64,000 nt of DNA from contig JACCLO010000060.1 of NCBI GenBank assembly GCA_029448655.1, forward strand, positions 1 through 64,000, given 5' to 3'. A program made the position numbers and the translations under genes. Below, piece by piece: positions 34,070-44,284 of the stretch. The DNA is from Wolfiporia cocos. Taxonomy: Eukaryota > Basidiomycota > Agaricomycetes > Polyporales > Phaeolaceae. Positions within the stretch are counted from its first letter, which is position 1. The number at the start of each line of letters is the position of its first letter. The notes beneath the pieces were generated by a model that saw nothing but the letters and a program-made list of their open reading frames with translations, ran no database searches and was not told the origin of the DNA.

Positions 34070-37000
34070 TAAGAATAGAACTTACCTACCCCCCTGCGCC
34101 TCCTTAATTGGTGGCGCCTGGGTTTTTCCTCCAACAGGTGTCTGAGATAGCGCAGGCGGCCGCTACTCTCTGCAAAGGGATGCTATGCTCCGTGGTTGCG
34201 GATATGGGATACATCGGCGGCGGGCTTAGCAGGCCTGCTGCCACCCAGTGTGGCTCTACCTTGCCTAATCAGCAGCTATGCGTCCTGCTAACCCGGACTC
34301 CAGGGTTAAGGAGAGGCGCCGGCTTCCTGACAAGGTTGCTGGTGCCAGCGGTTGAGACCCGCCTATTGGGAAAAGGGGACCGTCTGCCTGTGTGGCGCGC
34401 AGCCCCCTGTCTTGGCAATCCCTGTTCAGGGACCCAACACTACCAGTAGGATCCCCATAGGGATAGCGCTTCGGCGTATTCCCTTAGTTGGGTGTGGGAA
34501 TCTTCCAAAGCCGCCCCCCCAGGCGTAAGGGGCCCGCTTGGGATCTCCTTCGGGGAATCCAAGTGGTGAGGTGGTGCGGCTCGCAAGGCCAAACCAGCCG
34601 AGGTCACTCGCGGTAGCCAATAGCGTAAGTCCTACGGGCAGCTCGGTGTGCGAGCCCTGGGTTCAACGAGTTGGGGCCCCACCGGAAGCATGCGGCGTTG
34701 CCCACCATCTTTGAATGTGTGGAGCGCTCGTGAATGCGCGATCTTAGATCGACGGATGGTTTTTTAGCCCTGATGTGACACCCAGGTGGCTACTAGATGG
34801 CAAGCCCTTACCACTAAAGCGTGGGACCGGTATGCGGTGTAATACTGCGACCACTTTCCAGCTCATCTCCGCGAGGAAATGGCTGTGTATCCTATTCCCA
34901 AACCATGTGACCCAGCCTGTCAAGCGCGCAGTCACCGACTCTCTTCCTAGAAGGAAGTCTGCGCGCTTCGATGAAGACACCTGTCGGCTAAATTCCGCGC
35001 GGGTCCTGACCAGGGCGCCCCTAACCATGCCCCGTTCTCTTGTGTTAGACATGACCACTCAGCTTGATCGCTGATGACGAGCTCTCTTTCAGGTACCCTG
35101 GTATCCCAGTCAATAAGTAGATAAATATGTAGTTTTAGTGGCGGCTCCTAGTAGCTTACTTACTTTTAAAGTAGCTTAGAAACCGTCCAATAGCATTTGT
35201 ATTCGCCTCTGGAAATCCTGCGTCACCTGCTGGTTCCCAGGTTATCTAGCCTGGTTAAGGTCGCCTATGTACATAAAAGGCAACCTTTACGTCTTACGGG
35301 TACACTTAGTCAATCGAAGAACGATACTAGTACCTGTTCCTTAGACGTAGGATCGCGTACGCTTGGCAAATATATGCTTATAACTATCATTACTATGGGA
35401 ATGCTAAGTACCAAGTCGATTAGATTCACTTAATCTATCGGCGCCCGTTTGACCTTCACGGTCTTCGCTCCTGAAAAGGGGATTCGGGTTATTGAGCATC
35501 TGTCATTTGGTCACATGTCATAAGAACCTTAGAAACGGGGGCACCCCTTTCGGTAATGGAATTCCTGACAAGGAAATTACCATCCCGTTTGGGAAGAGAC
35601 GTCTGACAAGCGTCTATAAATAATTGGGTACAGCGCTGTTTCCACCAGCCACCCATGTACAAACAGATCGCAACAAGATTACTTCATTGAATCTTGCAAT
35701 CTGGGTTAGAGGAAAGGAAAACAAGGGGACACACGCTATTGATACGCGTTCCCTTGAAGTGTAGCGGAAGCCGAAAAGGCTTCTAGAATCACACTTCATT
35801 CGGCATTCTCGCACAATCGCCGAATCTACACCGGTTTCCAACCGGTCCCACCCCTGTATTGAAATCGACAATTTCGCACGCCAATCGCAAAATTCGTCAC
35901 CGAGGCTAGCTACCTTCACCTTTTGATTTCACTTCGATTCAACTTTTCTCTGTGGGGAGAATAACCGAATTCGAAAATACACCTTAGCAACTCAATGCGA
36001 TCGTCCGCAAAAGTCTCGAAGAAGCACTCGAAAACTTCCAGAGATAACAAGGGAGTCCCCCCTTATTAGGATCAATCAAGCCGATTTGGCAACTGTTATC
36101 ATTTAATTGCTTGGTTTACGGAAACCTACGCCGTCGAGACGCGTAATAAATAAATCCGGATCTGTATCCTTACGTCAAGAAAGGATTACATCTCGTCACT
36201 ACATCGAATATGGGCCTGGAAAACCTTCGATTCCGACAAACTAGGGCATGGAAACCTTAGTATAAAAACCTGGTCGCATATGCGAGCGACTACCTGGATA
36301 CAGCCGTATATGGATATACGTCAAGAATACCTTCGGCCCACATCCACCCACCCTTATCTGGGTATAGAGGCGGTTTAACCTCTTTAAAAACCAAAACCAT
36401 CTGGATAGGTTTCGATCGGGAGATCAAACGTGAAAGAGGGGGTGGAAACCCTAATTTCGCACCTAGGACCTTAAACAAGTCCACTATCCCACGCTTACAA
36501 CATGTACCTTACGGTCTATAAAGCAACAAACGACATGCACTAAGAGGCCTGATTACCCTCATTCATGCTCGTACTGTCCTATTCGTATATGGACGACAAC
36601 CCTGTAATAGGAATATAGTAGCTATCTATCCAATAGCGAAATATATCCCTTCCCCAACGATCATCCAGTTCCCACGCTTACAATGTCATACTCAATCGAA
36701 GAACGACTTTAACGACATACAAGCACATTGGAAACTACCGTCATCGCCACCATGGGACTTCAGCCCTTACGGGAATATACCTATACGAGACAACTCCTGA
36801 CAAGGATGTATGTTCTCACGGTTACCCAATAAGGCCTCACTACGGCAACGACACTACAGTATCAGGAATACAATCATAAGCATTGACCATAATGCACAAT
36901 GATTAGTACCTATACTATGGGGTTTTACACGAGAAGCCTACTCGTTAATAAATAGTGCATACAACCACGAAGGCACAGCTTCATTCCGGAACTTACGACT

Positions 37001-37951
37001 CCGAAGAGATCGCTACGTAGAAGCAATCTAACTAGGGGACACAACCCCTGTAACAAATGGGCATTGACAAATGTCACACGCTTAGTACTTGCGATACTAG
37101 GGAGGCGACGCCTCATAAACGTTCATAAGGCGACGTCCCTTTACTAACCGTTCAACCGCATAAGTCGTACAAAGTAGGATTACCCCTGTACAAGCACAAA
37201 GCCTAAGACACCCGCCAGCGAATGAAGGAACTTGCAATCCCATCACGCTAGGCAATAGGACGTCGAAAAAGCACCGCTATGTCTACACTCAATGGGTACT
37301 ACGCATAAGCAACATATCCGCCCAAGGGCTCGAAGAGACACTAGAAAATCTCCAGACTAACAGTGAAGCCCTCACTCTAAGGAATATCGCACAATGCTAT
37401 CCGAAATACGTACAACGACACAATGCACCCTCTAATACGCTTGGCAAGCTATTGGAGATACAGATTACAAGTAGATTCAAAGGCACTATATGATGACCAT
37501 TTCCATATCGCCTTCTACTACGAGTAACGTCATAAGCAAAAGCAATAATCCGACCAAGGTCGCGAAAAGGCACTAGAACACCTTCAGCGATAACAGGAGA
37601 GTCCCTCCTCTAGGATCCGCAGTGCACAATGACAATACACTCTAGTAACAAGACTATCATCTCCCCTAACAACGGCATTTGACCTTTCGGTCATCACGCG
37701 TTGATAATCGCTAGTAACGGCATTTAGCACTTCGCTATCAACGTTACAAATCACTATAAGGAATAAAATCGCCTTCCACGCTCAGGTTCCACCACAAGTC
37801 CTGAAACTCCCATTTATCCCTGTTCAATTGACAAATTGAAGCAGCACCATAACGGCATTTGACACTTCGTCATCACGCGTTATACCGCTCTTGGGACGTA
37901 CACAATGAGGAATAGTTTCATCAGGGACGATGAAACCTAAAGCGGGGGTAA
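34070..37951 (+). mobile_element. internal region 3 of the array
   Basis: 3882 bp. The first part carries scattered 1-2 bp indels against units 1 and 2. The second half (about 36480-37951) is nearly the same as unit 2. The PBS is at 34071-34082. One change in a stem (GGAAGCC facing GGCTTC, near 35765-35783) turns a G-U pair of units 1 and 2 into a normal pair, so the structure is kept. Confidence 0.8.
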
Positions 37952-39047
37952 TGTCACAGATTTATCTGGGGCTTACAGCATTTTTCCTACGATTATAGCA
38001 ATTTACCTGGGATTTATACGTCTAACTACAAGTTATCTACGGGTTAACTCCCATTGCCACCACGACAAGCTCTTAACTGGGCTTATCACCACATGACCAG
38101 CATACATAACGCTACGGACACCTTCCGGTCCAATAGCATAGTTACAGCTACGTCATAAAGGTCTCGCCCGTCAGAGCAAGACCAGCCACGTCATAGATCG
38201 TAGATCATAATGATAGGCCGAGCGCGGCACGCTCGCATAATAATGTCCACATGTACAAACAGTGCTCGCGGCCTTGTACTATTGGGTCGGCCTTCCCGGC
38301 TTCCCACCGCATAAGATCCCTGATCACAATGGCACCTCAGGCGCGCCACGCCTTCGCATAATAATGGCAACACGGCCAAAATAGCACTATATTAGCACTC
38401 AAGGCAATATCGCTATAGGCTCGGCCTTCTCGGCCATCCACGGACCTCGGCGTTCTCCAAGTCCCGGCTTCTGCCATCACGGCGCTGCCCAAACACCGGT
38501 CTCGCCTCACGGCTAAGACCAATACATGCCCCGGTTAACCATCCGGGACCGGGCCTGTAACCACATGCAACGGTACTACCCGTCCAATGGCATAACGACC
38601 TCGGCGTCTCGCCTTGGTCATCCACGAAGCACGGCCAATCGCCATTATAGCCGCAAGGTATCCGGCAACCGGCTTCACCTATACCCGGGCTGCGCCCGCG
38701 TTAGTATCACAGATAAGACATAATCCCTCTATTACGATTGGGTCGGCAATTAGGGCCTTCCACGGCATTCTAGATAGAGTAACTAAACATCAGATAAGAT
38801 AAAGCTTCGCCACTTGGCAAAGCCACATAACCCGGTAAGGCAACGCTAGCTAGTAGCACGTGCCCTCCCGACAACAATGTATTATACGTAGGAGCCAGCG
38901 CTCTTAACTTCAGTTCTATTCTTCTCGGCGTACGCCGTAGAAGAACCTCTACCTCCTACTGCGTCTGATAACCTCTTACCTCACCTAAGTCGCCTAGTTC
39001 ATCGCATGGATACTGGCTTGGTGAGTCCCACAGAGCCATCTGTGTCA
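37952..39047 (+). repeat. array LTR 4 (last 3' LTR)
   Basis: 1096 bp, ending TGTGTCA at 39047, followed by the duplication CGGGT and RNase H coding sequence of element A. The TATA region is altered here (TATTATACG near 38879), so this copy may be a weaker promoter. Confidence 0.88.
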
Positions 39048-39052
39048 CGGGT

Positions 39053-40049
39053 GACCTTCGAGATAATGTTGCCATTCTTCTAATGCTCGAATTATGGCTA
39101 GCATCTCTTTGTCATAAATTTTGTAGTTCCGTTCCGGGGCAGTCATGCCTGTGGAATAGAAGGCGCAAGGATTCCATTTCCAACTATCTGGTGACCATTG
39201 CGTTAGGACTGCTCCAGTCGCAAAGTCTGATGTGTTGGCTTCTATACGGAATTTCTGAATTTTGTCCGGAATATGTAAGATGGGGGCAGTTGTAAAGGCC
39301 GCCTTGAGCTTTTGGAAAGCTTCTTCCTGTGCTTCATCCCAATGCCATTTCTCCGACTTCTTCATGAGTGTTGTCAGGGGTTTCACAATTTTCAAGAAGT
39401 CCTGAATAAACCGCCGATAGAAGTTCGCAAAGCCTAAAAAGGCTTGAACTTCCTTCACCTTGGTTGGGGTCAGCCAATCTAATACTCCTGATAGTTTCGA
39501 GGGGTCCATTTCGACTCTGCCCTTAGAAATTATCATACCCAAATAGTCGATGCTACTTTTTTCAAAGAAGCATTTCTCGGGTTTGGCATATAGATCATTG
39601 TCCCGCAGCCTTTTCAGGACTGCCTTGGTGATTTTGCGGTGTTCCGCTAAGTCGTTGCCAAAGATCAGTATGTCGTCCAGATAGACTATGACTTTTCCGG
39701 TGGCAATGAAATCCTTTAGGACGTCGTTCATCATTGCTTGGAAAGTCCCTGGCACGTTCTTGAAACCGAAATACATAACCATGGCTTCGTACAACCCCTG
39801 TTTAGTAATGAATGCTGTTTTCCATTCATCACCTTCCTTGATACGGACGTTGTTGTAACCCCATCTCAGGTCGATCTTAGTAAAGATCGATGCACCTGAG
39901 AGTTGGTTGATAAGGTCCGATATCTGGGGTATAGGGTACTTGTTATCCACAGTTATTTCGTTCAGCTTCCTGTAATTGATTACCATGCACAAGGTTCCAT
40001 CTTTCTTGGCAACGAAAAATACTGGGCTGGCCATAGGGGAGCTTGAATC
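39053..40049 (-). pseudogene. element A reverse transcriptase and RNase H start
   Basis: It reads MASPVFFVAKKDG, YRKLNE, KIDLRWGYNNVRI, then VYLDDILIF (the YLDD active site) and [12 protein letters not shown] (connection). RNase H follows (FRIEANTSDFATGAV, ERNYKIYDKEMLA). In RNase H the usual ETDAS Asp is Asn (EANTS), which would harm activity. The piece stops at the array junction after LEGH. The frame from RT back to protease is open apart from one TGA at 40050-40052. Confidence 0.9.
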
Positions 40050-41003
40050 TCAGATGTAGCCTTTTCGCTTTTCTTCAGCGATCCAGTCACGGAGGGAATT
40101 TTCTTCCTTTGGCAAGAGGGAATATGGTTTGGCCAGTGTTGGCAATGGAGTGCCTTCGATTAAATTGATGGCATGATCATATGGCTTACGTGTTGGCATC
40201 CTTTCGGATGCTTTTTGCGAAAATACCATTGGGCCGAATTCCCAATATTCCTTAGGCACAAGCTGCTTCCATTTTTCGGTTGCAGCTTCTGGTCTGTTCT
40301 GGTGGATTTCTCCTACCATTCCCATGAGGAGTCCCAATTCCTCATTGGACAGGGTACCGATCCACTTGATAAATGGATCATCAGGGTTTCCATCTCCAAT
40401 CGTGTCTAGCGCAGAATCCCAAATGTTGCTGATGTTATTATTGTCCTCTTCGTCATCGGGTGCAACTTCTTCCGAATCAGGGGACGATTCTGAGGCTTCT
40501 GGGCATGCAGACCCACATCGATATACCAGACTGCCAGAGTTCCAGTCCATAGTGGGGTTATGTTTAATTAACCAGTCATATCCTAGGATAAGGTCGTGGT
40601 TGTGGATTTTCATGATGGTAAGGAATACCTTTTCCTTGTGCTCGCCATGTTGCATGAATCCTTTAACTGACTTATTGATGAGACCATTTTTGTTGTATGA
40701 TCCATCTGCATTATGAATCCAAAAAGGGTCTTTCTTATCGTGGGTGACTAGACGATGTTTGTCAACAAAGTCTGAGTTGATGACTGATAACGTTGCTCCA
40801 CTATCGATTAAAGCCAAGCCTTGCACTTTCTGACCATAGACCCACAAGTCAACCCAGATCTGGAAAGATCGGGACTTATCACATGCATGATTCTTGTAAT
40901 AGTGATATAAATTTTCACAATTTTTTACAAGCAGGTCAGCAGTACAGGCAACTATACTAGTACACAGCACACATAGGCAAGGATTCACATGTGCTGAAGG
41001 CGA
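40050..41003 (-). pseudogene. element A protease and linker to RT
   Basis: ALIDSGATLSVI (near residues 59-70 of the ORF from 40988) is the aspartic protease active site. ILGYDWLIKHNP is the second hallmark of retropepsins in this lineage. An acidic linker (PDDEEDNNN) and a conserved TRKPYDHAINL block lead to RT. The frame ends in TGA (40050-40052), where related proteins keep Arg before the SPMASPVFF motif. A CGA to TGA change explains it. The frame lies -1 to gag. Confidence 0.85.
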
Positions 41004-41376
41004 AAATTCGACTCGCTAGCTGGATGGTCAGGAGTTTTCTGGGCAACTGAATGCCATGGGATAATGGTAGTGCCCCAATTCGGTGGCTGACCAATTGGGG
41101 CTGTTGATGGAGCCGGTGTACTGGCCAGTGGTTCCTCTACCTCCGTGATGCGCACGGATGAATGGGCGGTGGAGTTGCCCATGGAGTTGTCACTGTCATC
41201 TGGGATCCACATCTCTGTTGTGGTGACCTGGACCATGTGACCTTTGCCATGAGGTGTGGGGGGGTTGCCGCTAGTAGATTTCTGAGCCCCCTTATTGTCC
41301 ACCTTGGATGCTGGCACCCTCCAATTGCATCACCCCTCCATGTTTGTGCAGTCCTTCCGGCCGCAGCTCTTGCATG
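40985..41376 (-). pseudogene. element A gag C-terminus
   Basis: The frame carries a Cys-rich start (CKSCGRKDC near 41345-41375), like a zinc knuckle whose His has become Asp, then a stop, then a low-complexity tail ending at 40985. The capsid part is missing because the TRIM begins at 41377. The -1 overlap with the protease frame (40985-41003) could be a frameshift site or a mutation. Confidence 0.6.
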
Positions 41377-42295
41377 TGTCACAGATAATGCGAAAGCATA
41401 ATATCATAGACGTTACGGAGCAATAAACTAGGGTACATTACCCGTACGTGGCGCCGGCATACAGGCCTACACCATAGAGTGTCTAATAGGCGCCCCGAGC
41501 GTGGGAATATGAACTGCAGATATAGCTGGACCCTCGATAGCAGCATGAGCTGTATCGTAGCCCCTTTTGGGGGAGTGGCTATTAGCCACTCATAAGCACG
41601 TTGCATTGGGTCCGCAGCGCGTCTTGTGATATAATAACAGCTCACCCCGGTCGCCGGTCGAACCTGGGTGGTGGCAAATATTTCCACTGCCCTGGGGCGC
41701 TCCGAACCACTGGCGGCTGAGGGAAAAGTACCCACCACGTGACCCCCTGTATCATGGGGGCCCCTCTATAACCGTAAGGTATCAGGGGATAAGATTGGTC
41801 AAAGCTTGCGTGGTAAAACTACTATTAAATAGCCTTAACCCGCACCAAAATCCAGGGTGTAAGTCGGGCCTTCAAGAGGTTGGCACACACGGTCATAAGC
41901 CAAATGGTATAAGGGATTGGGGGTACCCTTCACCAGGCACAATGACAAAGCATAGTAGAAGTGATATTAGTACCGGGGGCGGCTTGATGCAGCCTAAGTT
42001 ATCTCCTTAAACAGAGACGGTTAATCCTTGAAGTGGGGGTAATGTCACAGATAATGCGAAAGCATAATATCATAGACGTTACGGAGCAATAACTAGGGTA
42101 CATTACCCGTACGTGGCGCCGGCATACATGGCCTACACCATAGAGTGTCTAATAGGCGCGAGCGTGGAATATGAACTGCAGATAAGCTGGACCCTCGATA
42201 GCAGCATGAGCTGTTATCGTAGCCCTTTTGGGGGAGTGGCTATTATGCCAACTCATAAGCACGTTGCATTGGCGTCCGCAGCGCGTCTTGTGATA
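41377..42295 (+). mobile_element. TRIM: short LTR element without genes
   Basis: LTR 41377-41631 (TGTCACAGATAATG to GTCTTGTGATA), internal 411 bp, LTR 42043-42295. The PBS ATAACAGCTCA (41634-41644) is the exact complement of TGAGCTGTTAT in the R region (42207-42217). The polypurine tract GAAGTGGGGGTAA ends at 42042. No open frame of note. Flanks GCATG and AGTTA do not match, so the site was rearranged. Relatives: 16898-17128 and 8467-8711. Confidence 0.8.
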
Positions 42296-42674
42296 AGTTA
42301 TCCGTGTCATACTCGACCACTGAGACTTATGACATGCATGGTGACCTGCATCATATAGGCAGGACATAGCCTGCTCCTCCTCATCAGGAGTATAGGGTTA
42401 TATTAGGGGGGTATTCCCCATTGCATGATACACACGGTATTCCATGTCATCCCTAGTGACATAGCCTGGTATTGGGATATTACTAAGGGGTGTGACTTCG
42501 GAGAACTAGTCGCTGAGTAAACTAGTTTGGACATGCATGTTATGTATGTGTGTTTGTGTCACATGGACGTGTCTATGGGCGGTTACAAGTGTAAGTGTAA
42601 ATAAGCTCGTAGAAATGCACATGAAAAATAGGTAAAAATATAGAAAATTCGTAGAATGTCCCAGATCTGTGACC
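42296..42674 (-). repeat. LTR-like remnant
   Basis: The right end reads, on the minus strand, (T)GTCACAGATCTGGGACATTC, then A/T-rich runs much like the start of element A's LTR. The left boundary is lost at the TRIM. It may be what is left of a 5' LTR next to element A, but the sequence is not close enough to prove it. Confidence 0.45.
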
Positions 42675-42780
42675 ATCAGATCAGGAATTTGATAAACCTT
42701 ATGTTTAGATATGCCTTGTGGTAGCTTTGTTTTGTTGGGAGTATTAGAACAGTTTCTTGGGCTTCTGAGATGTTGTGATA

Positions 42781-43404
42781 TGACACGGTAACCACCATGC
42801 TACCTGCCTAAGCGGGGGAACCCCCTAATATACTATATATCCGCCCCTACAGGGCCCCCATCCTCGTAAGGGGAGAACAGGAGGCTGCATCTATTGAGAT
42901 GGCCTCACCGAATGCCTGAGGTCACAACCCATGAGTGTACCACAATGCCCCCAGACTAGCGAGCAGAGAGTGAAGCAAGAATAATATTGAAAGAGGCCCC
43001 CACCCTCAAGGAGAGAGCAGCGGGCTTGTTGCTAATGCAGTCGCTGTTACACTCAAGCCAGGCAGCAGAGGGTTTTGAGAGGTTGCCAGGGGACACACCC
43101 CCTAGGCTGAGATACTAAGTCTGAGGAGTACCTCAGACGTCACCAAGTATATATACATGCAGCAACTCCCCTAACTACCTAACTGCCTTGCCCCTAAAGT
43201 GTGGTCTGTGTGCAGTCAAAGTCATGTGCTAAAATACAAGGTGACGTTGTTACCTAGTGATGACGAAAGACCGTGATGTAGCTAGATAAGATAAAGCATT
43301 TATCTACCTATGCACGTGCTGTCCTACGAGCGGCTAAAAAACCAGCATTTTGGCATAAAAAACATGGAAAAATGGGGAAAATGACGCCACAATTTCTTGT
43401 GACA
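42781..43404 (-). repeat. LTR, same family as 14627-15229
   Basis: TGACACGGTA (left) to TTCTTGTGACA (right). It shares the GGGGAGAACAGGA and CCCATGAGTGTACCA blocks with 14627-15229. Flanks TGATA and CATTA do not match. Confidence 0.65.
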
Positions 43405-43659
43405 CATTAATGTGGGGTGGTTATAGGATTTGGGTAGAACTGGTTGTCTTTGGATTGAACTGTATGAGGTGTGAACTGATTTGAAGTGATTACAACTGGT
43501 TCTAATTCCTGACAGAGATGACTTACAGTGCTGGAGCAGTGCTGGAGGTACTTGCCAATCAAGGGAGGATCTGATCTCTGTAGATAAGTGCTGATAATAT
43601 CAACAGCAGAGTAGCATTCAATCGCCACTCTGAAGGTATCTTATCAATGTCAGTCAAAC
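43405..43659. other. short unrecognised spacer
   Basis: A minus-strand frame of about 70 codons ends at 43407, with no motif. Nothing else is seen. Confidence 0.3.
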
Positions 43660-44284
43660 TAGGTGATGTGCCAGGCCTGGCTTGAGGCCAGAGCCAAGCT
43701 GGGCCAAGCCCTACTTGGGCTGGGTGAGCTAGGCTTTACAACATGGCTTGAGATGGCCCCAGGGCCCAGCTTGTATCTCAGGCTGAGCCAGGCTGAGCTG
43801 TTGAGCCCCAGCCTGGTGACCTTAATGGCTACAATGTCTGGCAACTACAATATAAGATTGTACAGGATAGTAGTATGCTTAACTAAACTATAGTATTATA
43901 TGCTGTTTCATTCAGACTACATAAAAAGCCAATAAGTCATGTCCTTAATGTTGAAGCCTGCCACTCACCATTGGGCACCTATACAATTACCCCATATGGC
44001 AGGTGCACTACTGAATGCCATGCTGGTGGAAGGTTATTTTGACACTTAATACCACTATAATTTGTAGGCCTCAATGTTCCTTTTCATCAAGGAACAATTG
44101 AAAATGGTGTATTTCAAACTTTCAAGGCTATAGTGATGACTATCATAGCAGTGGTAGGCCCCAGCTTGGCCCTGCCCAGGCTGGGCCAAGCTGTGAGCTG
44201 TCAGTGAGGGCCCGGCCTGAGGTTTGAAAGCGGTGGGCCATCAAAGCCAGGGCTTTTGGGCTGGGCTGGGCCTGCACATCAATA
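43660..44284. mobile_element. hAT-type MITE copy 2
   Basis: TAGGTGATGTGCCAGGCC to CCTGCACATCAATA, a degraded relative of 8089-8947 without nested inserts. The flanks AGTCAAAC and GTCAAATT are close but not identical, consistent with an old 8-bp duplication. Confidence 0.75.

Larger units (their letters stand above)
22996..39047 (+). mobile_element. tandem array of a LARD-like LTR element (4 LTRs, 3 internal regions)
   Basis: The order is LTR (22996-24086), internal (24087-27967), LTR (27968-29067), internal (29068-32932), LTR (32933-34069), internal (34070-37951), LTR (37952-39047). The unit is about 4.97 kb. One exact duplication, CGGGT, flanks the whole array (22991-22995 and 39048-39052), so there was one insertion into element A. 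The extra units then arose in place, as by unequal exchange between LTRs, or are partly an assembly effect. No internal copy carries gag, RT or integrase, so movement would need proteins from elsewhere. Confidence 0.9.
18370..41376 (-). mobile_element. element A: Tf1/sushi-like chromodomain Ty3 retrotransposon, nested
   Basis: Reading from right to left, it has the gag end with a degenerate zinc knuckle, protease, RT, RNase H, integrase, chromodomain, dUTPase, polypurine tract and 3' LTR. Its own sequence is about 6 kb. The rest is a solo LTR (22017-22907) and the 16-kb array (22996-39047), both inserted in RNase H. The 5' LTR and gag N-terminus are missing beyond 41376, where a TRIM begins. 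Two stops fit CGA to TGA changes, and one frameshift lies in integrase (about 21085). It is dead as it stands. Confidence 0.9.

Noticed and set aside
22996..39047. CRISPR-like array
   Set aside because: The unit is 5 kb, with LTR ends, polypurine tracts and a 5-bp duplication. It is a retrotransposon array.
40985..41003. Programmed -1 frameshift between gag and pol of element A
   Set aside because: The frames overlap in the right direction, but no slippery heptamer is evident and the gene is decayed, so mutation is as likely.
41372..42300. 5-bp duplication around the TRIM
   Set aside because: GCATG and AGTTA do not match, so a simple insertion cannot be shown.
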